The notes under the pieces were generated by a model that did not search any database, was not told where the DNA came from, and was given only the letters and a program-made list of their open reading frames with translations. Positions 5,294 to 10,858 of a stretch of DNA of 10,858 nucleotides are shown here, piece after piece; position 1 is the first letter of the stretch; every line of letters begins with the position of its first letter. The stretch comes from Leptolyngbyaceae cyanobacterium SM1_3_5. Lineage in GTDB: Bacteria; Cyanobacteriota; Cyanobacteriia; Elainellales; Elainellaceae. The position numbers and the translations under genes were made by a program. The stretch is taken from the NCBI GenBank assembly GCA_012031475.1, contig JAAUTJ010000098.1:1-10858 (forward strand), given 5' to 3'.

Positions 5294-5758
5294 ATGAACG
5301 ATCCGCACATTGAGGCGATCGAAGCCCGCGTTAAAAATCTTGAATTAGACAGCTATCAGCAGACCCAGGCGATCGCCGCCCTGCAATCCGCCCTCGAAAT
5401 TGAGCGGCAAATCAATCAGCAGCAAACTGAATCGATCGCCCGCCGTCAGCAAGTGCTAATCCGCACCGAGCGGCAGACGCGGCGCGGCCTAGAAGTGTTG
5501 GTGGTTGCCCTCTTGGGCTTCTTTGGATTTTGCCTAATCATTCTGGCGGGGCTGAAGCTGGAGGGCGAATGGGGCACGTTTGCCCTGCCTGAGAATTTCT
5601 TTGAGTCCGGGGCGTTGGTGGTGGGCGTGGCAGCCGGGGCAAAGTATGTTCTCGATCGATCCCGCGAAACTCGTGAAACCCCGCCCGCCTACCGCGAACC
5701 ACCGCCGCTTACCGCTCCGCAGGGCAAACGCATCTTAATCGAGCAAGACCTTGAGTAA
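5294..5758 (+). CDS. Coiled-coil membrane protein, C-terminus replaced by IS sequence
   Basis: A strong AAGGAG ribosome site (5283-5288) precedes ATG 5294. The 154-residue product has an N-terminal coiled coil of about 60 residues (IEAIEARVKNLELDSYQQTQ onward), a basic hinge, RTERQTRRG, a transmembrane helix at about 66-87 (LEVLVVALLGFFGFCLIILA), a short loop with a small second hydrophobic segment at about 106-120 (GALVVGVAAGAKYVL), and a Pro/Arg-rich tail. The topology resembles small phage or plasmid membrane proteins, holin-like in size, but I recognise no family. From codon 143 on, the frame reads into the ISAs1 terminal repeat (5720), so the last residues, GKRILIEQDLE, are IS-encoded and the native end is lost. 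It is transcribed away from the coiled-coil gene at 5100. Confidence 0.6.
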   Translation: MNDPHIEAIEARVKNLELDSYQQTQAIAALQSALEIERQINQQQTESIARRQQVLIRTERQTRRGLEVLVVALLGFFGFCLIILAGLKLEGEWGTFALPENFFESGALVVGVAAGAKYVLDRSRETRETPPAYREPPPLTAPQGKRILIEQDLE

Positions 5759-6945
5759 GTAGTCTTCATCCCATCCCGCCCGCAGTCGCTTGTTCTTGAT
5801 GCCCAGCTTTGCGCTTGTCTCCTGGTTGAGCAAATTCAGGGCGATGTGACGCACCACGGTGAGATTGGCGGGTGCATGGTCAGTGCGAATCCGGCAAGCA
5901 TCTTCTTGAAATGCTAAATCCAAGACCCAGTGGAGCGAGTTTTCTACCTGCTAATGAGCGCGAACCGCCTGCGCTAAGTGCCCAGCATTGCTAGTCAGAG
6001 AGCTGATGTAGTAGCGCGTTTCCCGTTCGACCTTGCCATTGATGCGGCGCTCGGCCTGCACCATGCCGATGCTGGTGAACTTTGCCCACTGGTCGGCATT
6101 GATGAGGAATTCACGTGTCCCATTGTCCAAGTGCGGCGAATCTCGACTCAGCCATGTCCTTTGTCTACGGTTTGATCAGGCATCATGATCGAGGCCAGCA
6201 AAGTGACAAGCTTGCGCTTGCGCGAAGATCTGTTGAACATCCTCGAACAAGCTGCCCTAGTTGTCCTTGAGCGCCAAAACATAATCTGCCCCACGTTCAA
6301 CAATCAGCTTGGCAATCTGCTTTTGAGTCCCCATTGCGTCAATTGTGACAGTACAGCCGTCAAGCTCTAGGGTTTTGAGCAACTGCGGAATGGCCGTGAT
6401 TTCATTCGATTTTGCATCCACCTTGCACTGTCCCAGCACGAGTCGATTCTGAGTTGCCCAGGCACTAACCCTGTGAATGGCTCCTTTCCCGTCGGCGCTG
6501 TCATAGGATTGGCGCAAGCTCTTACCTCAATGGCAATCACTTCTCCATTGCTCAAGCGCACCAGAGAACGCACCCACTTCAGAAAACACTGCTGCAACTG
6601 TTCAGGCTTTAAGCGAGCAAACACCCGCGCAAAGGTGTCATGGGAGGGAATGCCATTGGGCAACTCCAGGATGCGCCGAAGCCACTTGAGTTTGGCCTGC
6701 CCAAAGCTTTCCATCCCGACCCAACTATCGGCTCCACAGATGACCGCAAGAATGGCAATCGTGAGAATATCGATGAGTTTGTGGCGTTGGCTGCGCTCAA
6801 TGCGGGGGTCATCAATCTCGCTCAAATGTTCAACGAGCTTGTGCTTCGGCTTTAGCTTCATCGATTGGCTCTCAACAGCTCTAACCCTGACTGCCTGATT
6901 GGAGAACCCGACTGAGTGCAAAACAATTAAGATGCGTTTGCCCTG
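5720..6945 (-). mobile_element. ISAs1-family insertion sequence, copy 1 (full length, decayed)
   Basis: CAGGGCAAACGCATCTTAA at 5720-5738 is perfectly repeated in inverted orientation at 6927-6945, giving 19-bp terminal inverted repeats around a 1226-bp element. The size and the CAGGG ends suit the ISAs1 family. The bases outside the two ends (TACCGCTCCG left, TGAATTCAGC right) do not match, so no target-site duplication is left. The left end interrupts the 5294 gene; the right end lies 27 bp from the nrdR stop. Confidence 0.85.
5735..6861 (-). pseudogene. ISAs1-family DDE transposase (multiply broken)
   Basis: The minus-strand frame starts at about ATG 6861 (MKLKPKHKLVEHLSEIDDPR) and shows the ISAs1 signature in order: HKLIDILTIAILAVICGADS, IPSHDTFARVFARL, GEVIAI followed in the next frame by SYDSADGKGAIH, VDAKSNEITAIPQLL, TVTIDAMGTQKQIA and DYVLALKDN, then ENSLHWVLDLAFQEDACRIR and the C-terminal RAGWDEDYLLKVLLD. 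A base is missing near 6526, next to the first catalytic Asp, and again near 6105. In-frame stops lie at 6257-6259, 6148-6150 and 5951-5953, all explainable by transitions. This mix of stops and shifts means true decay, so the copy cannot move on its own. Confidence 0.85.
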
Positions 6946-6972
6946 TGAATTCAGCGCTCCAGAATCAACCCT

Positions 6973-7490
6973 TCAAGAACGAGTCGCCAAAGATGGAGAC
7001 GGATCGCCATCGGCTAAAGATTTTGGTTCGGTCTCTGCGCTGCCCGACTGGAGGTGATTCAGCGTTTCGGCAAAGTCACGAATGCCGCGAAACTGCCGAT
7101 AGACCGAGGCAAAGCGGATGTAGGCGACTTCGTTGATCGGCTGCAATTTTTTGAGGACAAGCTCGCCAATTTCGTTGCTGAAAATTTCTCGCACGAGCCG
7201 TTGTTGCAGTTCCAGTTCAATTTCGTCTACCAAATTCTCAAGCTCGATCGAACTGACGCCCGATTTTTCACAAGCTCGCACCATCCCGCGTAAAAGTTTG
7301 TTGCGATCGAACGATTCGCGATCGCCGTTGCGCTTAATGACCGTAATCGGCACCAGTTCAATGCGTTCGTAGGTCGTGAAGCGATGCTGCACTGCAAACA
7401 TTCGCGCCGCCGCCGGATGCTCTGGCCGGATTCGGCAGAACGCGATTCAAGCACTCGGTTGTCGGTAAATTGGCAGTGTGGACAGCGCAT
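6973..7490 (-). CDS. nrdR: Transcriptional repressor NrdR (one frameshift)
   Basis: NrdR is a cytosolic zinc-ribbon and ATP-cone repressor that senses dATP/ATP and represses ribonucleotide reductase genes. The start MRCPHCQFTDNRVLESRSAE is at ATG 7490 with AAAGGG upstream; two further in-frame TTG/CTG codons at 7496 are less likely. The zinc-ribbon cysteines are C3, C6, C31 and C34, with SIRRRRECLQC between. One base is missing near 7388 (TGC-AG where TGCAAG, Cys-Lys, is expected); past it the frame gives HRFTTYERIELVPITVIKRN, then the ATP-cone (about residues 49-139) including KLLRGMVRACEKSGV, and AYIRFASVYRQFRGIRDFAE. The total is about 172 residues, normal for cyanobacteria. The gene has its own putative promoter and lies behind the psbT terminator. 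The break is probably a sequence error. Confidence 0.9.
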
Positions 7491-7541
7491 CAGCAACGCC
7501 CTTTGGCAAAGTGGATGGTCACAGGTGATCGTTAGTCATCA

Positions 7542-7550
7542 ATTTTAGCA
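7542..7550 (-). promoter_or_regulatory. Putative extended -10 promoter of nrdR
   Basis: On the minus strand TGCTAAAAT fits an extended -10 element (TGn-TAAAAT) 52 nt upstream of the nrdR start and downstream of the psbT terminator. No good -35 hexamer is seen. The location supports separate transcription of nrdR. Confidence 0.4.
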
Positions 7551-7596
7551 GTGACCGACTCCTGAAACGGGACATAATTTTCTCTTAAGACGGCAA

Positions 7597-7629
7597 AAAG
7601 CCTGAATTCTGTCAAAGAATTCAGGCTTT
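7597..7629 (-). terminator. Intrinsic terminator of psbB-psbT
   Basis: AAAGCCTGAATTCT (7597-7610) and AGAATTCAGGCTTT (7616-7629) are perfect 14-bp inverted repeats with a 5-nt loop. On the minus strand the stem is followed by a T-run. It begins 18 nt past the psbT stop codon. Confidence 0.88.
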
Positions 7630-7647
7630 CATGTAAACAGAACCGAA

Positions 7648-7746
7648 TTAGTCTTTGTTGATGCGCGGCGGTTCGCGAAAGGCGATCGCAAAGAACAAAA
7701 CTGAGATCGCACCTGCCAAAAACAAAATGTAGGCAACAGCTTCCAT
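7648..7746 (-). CDS. psbT: Photosystem II reaction centre protein T (PsbT)
   Basis: PsbT is a one-helix thylakoid subunit at the photosystem II dimer interface, near PsbM in the structure. ATG 7746 to TAA gives 32 residues: MEAVAYILFLAGAISVLFFA then IAFREPPRINKD. The single helix spans residues 3-23 and the conserved FREPPRI tail is present. An AGGGGG ribosome site lies 9 nt upstream. The gene is 114 nt downstream of psbB on the same strand, the usual cyanobacterial and plastid order, and is followed by a strong terminator. The frame is intact. Confidence 0.95.
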   Translation of the reverse strand: MEAVAYILFLAGAISVLFFAIAFREPPRINKD

Positions 7747-7795
7747 CGATCAAGTCCCCCTAAACAGCTAATGACCAGTTTATCGAGCGAATCGT

Positions 7796-7852
7796 AGCGG
7801 GAAGCACGATTTGTGAGAGAACGTAATTGAACTTCACATTGCGCTTCCCGCT
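7796..7852 (-). other. psbB-psbT intercistronic stem
   Basis: AGCGGGAAGC (7796-7805) and GCTTCCCGCT (7843-7852) are perfect 10-bp inverted repeats with a 37-nt loop. The stem begins 8 nt after the psbB stop codon. No T-run follows it on the minus strand, so it is more likely an RNA processing or 3'-stabilising structure than a terminator. Confidence 0.55.
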
Positions 7853-7860
7853 GCTGCCGT

Positions 7861-9390
7861 TTAGACGGGTTCTTTCCGGCGGGTGGATTTGTCACCCACT
7901 TTCTGATAGAAGCCCCACTCGACTTGCTCTTCCGACAGGTCGGGATCGACCCCCGCGAACACGTCGCGGTAGAGCGTCCGAGCGCCGTGCCAGATGTGGC
8001 CGAAGAAGAACAGCAGTGCGAAGACTGCATGGCCGTAGGTGAACCAGCCGCGAGGACTGGTGCGGAAAACGCCATCCGAGTTCAGCGTTTCGCGATCGAA
8101 CGAGAACACTTCGCCAAGCTGCGCCTTGCGAGCGTACTTCTTGACTTCGGCGGGATCGTCGATCGTCTGACCGTTCAGGTCGCCACCGTAGAAATTCACG
8201 TTACGCCCGTCTGCTCAAAGCTATACTTCGATTCACCCGACGGAACGGAATATCAGCGCGGACAACGCCATCTTTGTCAGTCAGGATCACCGGGAAGGTT
8301 TCAAAGAAGTTGGGCAAGCGGCGAACCGACAGTTCGCGGCCTTCGCCATCCGTGAAGACCGGATGACCCAGCCAGCTTTGAGCAATCCCGTCGCCGTTGT
8401 CCATTGCTCCCGTGCGGAACAAACCGCCCTTTGCAGGGTTGTTGCCCACATAGTCATAGAAGGCGAGCTTTTCGGGGACGGCTGACCAAGCCTCGGCCAG
8501 CGTTGCGCCCTCGGCGACATCCGCCTGAACGCGGCGCTGGATTTCCTGCGTGAAGTAGCCGTCATCCCACTGATAGCGGGTGGGGCCATAGAGTTCGATC
8601 GGTGTTGCAGCGTTGCCATACCACATCGTTCCAGCCACCACAAAAGCGGCAAAGAACACAGCGGCAATGCTGCTTGACAGCACGGTTTCGATGTTTCCCA
8701 TCCGCAGCGCTTTGTACAAACGCTCCGGCGGACGCACGGCCAAGTGGAACAGTCCAGCGATAATTCCGACCACGCCAGCAGCAATGTGGTGAGCCACGAT
8801 GCCGCCCGGATTGAACGGATTAAAGCCTTCTGGCCCCAAGAGGGCGCGACAGGTTGAACGCTTCCAGTTAAGCCGTAAGGATCAGACACCCACATTCCCG
8901 GTCCAAATAGGCCAGTCAGGTGAAATGCGCCGAAGCCAAAGCAGAGCAGACCAGACAAGAACAAGTGGATGCCAAACATTTTGGGCAAATCCAAGGCGGG
9001 TTCGCCCGTGCGCGGGTCTCTAAACAGTTCAAGATCCCAATAGACCCAGTGCCAGCAGGCCGCTAGGAACAACAGACCAGACAGAACAATGTGAGCAACA
9101 GCAACACCTTCAAACGACCAGACACCCGGATCGGTGGCTGCGCCGCCTGTGATGCTCCATCCGCCCCAGGATTCCGTCACGCCCAAGCGAGCCATGAACG
9201 GTAGGACAAACATGCCTTGCCGCCACATCGGATTGAGGACCGGATCGCTCGGATCAAAAATGGCAAGCTCATAGAGCGCCATTGAGCCAGCCCAGCCTGC
9301 AACAAGGGCAGTATGCATCAGGTGTACTGCAATCAGCCGTCCGGGGTCGTTAATTACGACGGTGTGAACGCGATACCAGGGTAGTCCCAT
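7861..9390 (-). CDS. psbB: Photosystem II CP47 chlorophyll-binding protein (PsbB), three frameshifts
   Basis: CP47 is the six-helix inner antenna of photosystem II; it binds chlorophyll a and carotene and passes excitation to the D1/D2 core. The start MGLPWYRVHTVVINDPGRLI follows AGGAGG (9401-9406). The chain reads as normal CP47 through QPVAPSWG, then jumps frame near 8833 (one base missing in a GGGCCC-type run), continues PEGFNPFNPGGIVAHHIAAG to VRADIPFRR, jumps near 8235, reads AESKYSFEQTG-like codons, and jumps again near 8199 into NFYGGDLNGQTI and the C-terminus VGDKSTRRKEPV. Restoring three bases gives 510 residues, the normal length, with no stop codons. The large lumenal loop and the His residues of the helices (for example VHLMHTALVAGW, FGIHLFLSG) are conserved. 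All three lesions are single-base deletions, so an assembly artefact is likelier than a pseudogene. It is co-transcribed with psbT. Confidence 0.95.
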
Positions 9391-9406
9391 CGACTACGCT
9401 CCTCCT

Positions 9407-9632
9407 AATAATTCGGGTTGAACGCTTCCTTCAGCCTTTTCTTAAGGTGGTTCATTACTGGTAGCCTACCAGATTGAGAATCACCGAAATCGAGCCACTG
9501 TCTGAAAAGCTGCGATCGCTCACACGAACAATCTCAGCTTCCGACAATTTGACAAGATGCTTGTAAAAATGAAAGTGTATGTAGAAGTGTTCCATAAATT
9601 AACTTGCAATGCAAGTTTATGGCAGCATATTC
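9407..9632 (-). promoter_or_regulatory. psbB upstream region with two palindromes
   Basis: This 226-bp gap has no gene. CTGGTAG-C-CTACCAG (9458-9472) is a perfect 7-1-7 inverted repeat, 68 bp before the psbB start. AACTTGCA-A-TGCAAGTT (9601-9617) is a perfect 8-1-8 palindrome flanked by CCATAAA (9592-9598) and TTTATGG (9616-9622), next to the IS end. A small ACAAG-ATG-CTTGT hairpin is at 9552-9564 and a HIP1 copy near 9511. I could not assign clear -35 and -10 boxes. Confidence 0.45.
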
Positions 9633-9998
9633 CAGGGCAAACGCATCTTAATCGAGCAAGACCTTGAGCAACTAGTCTTCATCCCACCCAGCCCGCAATC
9701 GCTTGTTCTTAACGCCTAGCTTTGCGCTTGTCTCCTGATTGAGCAAGTGAGGGCAATGTGACGTACAACGGCAAGATTGGCGGGTGCATGGTCAGTGCGG
9801 ATGCGGCAAGCATCTTCTTGAAATGCCATATCGAGAACCCAGTGGAGCGAATTTTCGACTTGCCAATGGCTGCGAACTGCCTCTGCTAGGCGCTGAGCAT
9901 TGCTTGCCAAACTGCTGAATAGCGTGTTTCTCTCTCGACTTTGCCATTCAAACGCCGTTCGGCTTGCACCATGCCAATGCTGGTGAACTTTACCCGCT
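9633..9998 (-). mobile_element. ISAs1-family element, copy 2 (truncated)
   Basis: The left terminal repeat CAGGGCAAACGCATCTTAA at 9633 is identical to that of copy 1, and the first 36 bases match exactly. Similarity to copy 1 (5720 onward), clearly below identity, continues to about 9998, then stops within ISKra4-like sequence. The right two-thirds of the element, including the other terminal repeat, is absent. It has the same orientation as copy 1. Confidence 0.8.
9648..9998 (-). pseudogene. ISAs1 transposase C-terminal fragment
   Basis: The minus strand encodes the last 115 or so residues of an ISAs1 transposase: NGKVERE-like and Tyr-rich codons, then RLAEAVRSHWQVENSLHWVL, DMAFQEDACRIRTDHAPANL and VVRHIAL. 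A missing base near 9748 shifts the frame, after which RAGWDED and LLKVLLD can be read, interrupted by a TAG at 9672-9674. It is a diverged relative of copy 1 (for example AVRSHWQ where copy 1 has AVRAH-stop-Q), so the two were not produced by recent duplication of one another. It is non-functional. Confidence 0.8.
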
Positions 9999-10858
9999 CA
10001 TCCCAGCTTGCTTGAGGTGTTGCGTGATGATGCGCCGATTCGAGCTTTCCACCACGCCAGAGCCAATCATCAACCCCATCTTGAGATAGCGCTGGTAGTC
10101 AATTCGACTCTGGTGATTCGTCAGGTAGCGCACTAGGGCTTCACCTGCCTCATGTGCGGCTGCGACGGTCTTCATCAACTCAGCGGTGGTCTAGACAACG
10201 CTTTGCCACTGCGATTGTTTCAGCCATCTCTGTTGTTGTTCAACTCTGTTGTTGTTCAACCCAAGATTTCTGCCGTTGCGCTTGCTGAGGAAAAGCCGCT
10301 CTTGCCATGCCCAAACGTATTCGGACACATGGAAAAAGTCGAGAATCTCGATGCAATCGGGAAAATCGGTTTGTGCCATTTGCCAAATCTAAGTGGCTCC
10401 ATCAGCCAAGACGATAACTTGATTGGGCATTTGCCAGGGCAAGCTGCGTGTAGAGACTGGCGACTCCCTGGGTGAACGTGGCGCGATTGGCTAAGGTGGC
10501 GACATACTCACGACGGCGCACAACCGCTCGTTTGGCACTCACTCGCCAGTGGTCGGCAACTGCCCCAACCAGTGCCTCTTTGTAGCCTTGATGGGCATTG
10601 AGTGGGGTCATCCGCCATCGACTCCGACATAGACCCGCGCTTTGGCAGCGGCAGGACAAACGGCTTGAGTACAAGCTCAATGCCACGTTCGCCGTTGCCT
10701 GTGGCGCTTGACCAAACTCACGCTGCTGCAAGTCCCCGCCTGCTGCTTCGACTTGGTTTGCCAAGGTTTTCTCCCTGATGTCAATGTGCGTTCAGCGCTT
10801 GAACAACTGCACTGCTTTGGGAAACTCACTGCCCACGCCCAACGCACTTGCCAGTTCA
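9999..10858 (-). pseudogene. ISKra4-like transposase, decayed and cut at both ends of view
   Basis: On the minus strand, pieces in several frames follow the order of an ISKra4-type DDE transposase: TLANQVEAAGGDLQQREFGQ, VYVGVDGG then MTPLNAHQGYKEALVGAVAD, RRREYVATLANRATFTQGVA, VIVLADGAT with DCIEILDFFHVSEYVW, and GLMIGSGVVESSNRRIITQH followed by LKQAGM. The presumptive catalytic residues are Asp in VGVDGG, Asp in LADGA and Glu in VVES. In-frame stops (for example TAG 10389-10391) and several shifts, including a 16-bp duplication, show it is dead. The 3' end stops abruptly at the ISAs1 fragment; the 5' end lies beyond the window. The family assignment rests on the IGSGVVES and DGA motifs. Confidence 0.65.
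10229..10260. repeat. Perfect 16-bp tandem duplication in the ISKra4-like gene
   Basis: TCTGTTGTTGTTCAAC occurs twice back to back (10229-10244, 10245-10260). Being 16 bp, it shifts the transposase frame by one. Confidence 0.9.

Noticed and set aside
6473..6898. 141-codon plus-strand ORF inside ISAs1 copy 1
   Set aside because: Antisense to the transposase; no supporting signals.
7629..8075. 148-codon minus-strand ORF over the psbB 3' end and psbT
   Set aside because: Shadow of psbB and psbT in another frame; Ser/Arg-rich product without motifs.
8287..8820. C-terminal part of the 367-residue frame past the psbB break
   Set aside because: After the first frameshift this is out-of-frame psbB DNA; the real CP47 sequence continues in the neighbouring frame.
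1..10858. tRNA genes, rRNA genes or a replication origin
   Set aside because: No cloverleaf with a T-loop GTTCRANNC box, rRNA segment or DnaA-box cluster was noticed by eye; short ncRNAs cannot be excluded.

Overview
The window is chromosomal DNA from a cyanobacterium. The direct evidence is four photosystem or redox genes (psbB, psbT, psbM and a [2Fe-2S] ferredoxin), an nrdR gene, and about thirteen copies of the cyanobacterial HIP1 octamer GCGATCGC. I cannot name the genus.

Layout. (1) 1-760: a degenerate cyanobacterial intergenic repeat, a terminator, psbM (37 aa, very short) and a ferredoxin gene, both genes on the minus strand. (2) 760-5720: an accessory segment. It holds an N-terminally truncated IS110-like transposase, a broken plus-strand HNH-endonuclease-like gene facing a small minus-strand ORF, a helix-turn-helix protein, and a minus-strand operon-like run: coiled-coil protein > DUF932 protein > PD-(D/E)XK nuclease-fold protein > small conserved protein > intrinsic terminator. 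A divergent two-helix membrane protein gene follows. Two of the minus-strand genes start from nearly identical promoter-leader cassettes (TTGACA, 18 bp, -10, shared leader, GGGAG, ATG), so they are probably co-regulated. (3) 5720-6945: a complete but decayed ISAs1-family element with 19-bp perfect terminal inverted repeats. Its left end cuts the membrane protein gene. (4) 6973-9390: nrdR, psbT and psbB on the minus strand, in transcription order psbB > psbT > terminator, then nrdR from its own putative promoter. (5) 9633-10858: a second, truncated ISAs1 copy in the same orientation, fused to a decayed ISKra4-like transposase that runs off the window.

Working together: PsbB (CP47), PsbT and PsbM are photosystem II subunits in the thylakoid membrane; the ferredoxin is a soluble electron carrier; NrdR represses ribonucleotide reductase genes. 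The accessory genes look like plasmid or phage-type cargo between nrdR and the ferredoxin-psbM pair. Their joint function is not known to me; the nuclease-fold protein, DUF932 protein and shared promoters make them the most likely place for an undescribed system.

Caution on sequence quality: psbB has three, and nrdR, the DUF932 gene, the 125-aa gene and the HTH gene one each, single-base deletions that break otherwise well-conserved frames. Because psbB and nrdR are so well conserved, I read most of these as consensus errors of a draft assembly rather than real mutations. By contrast the transposase genes also carry several in-frame stop codons and are real pseudogenes. Coordinates for broken genes are given for the whole reconstructed gene.
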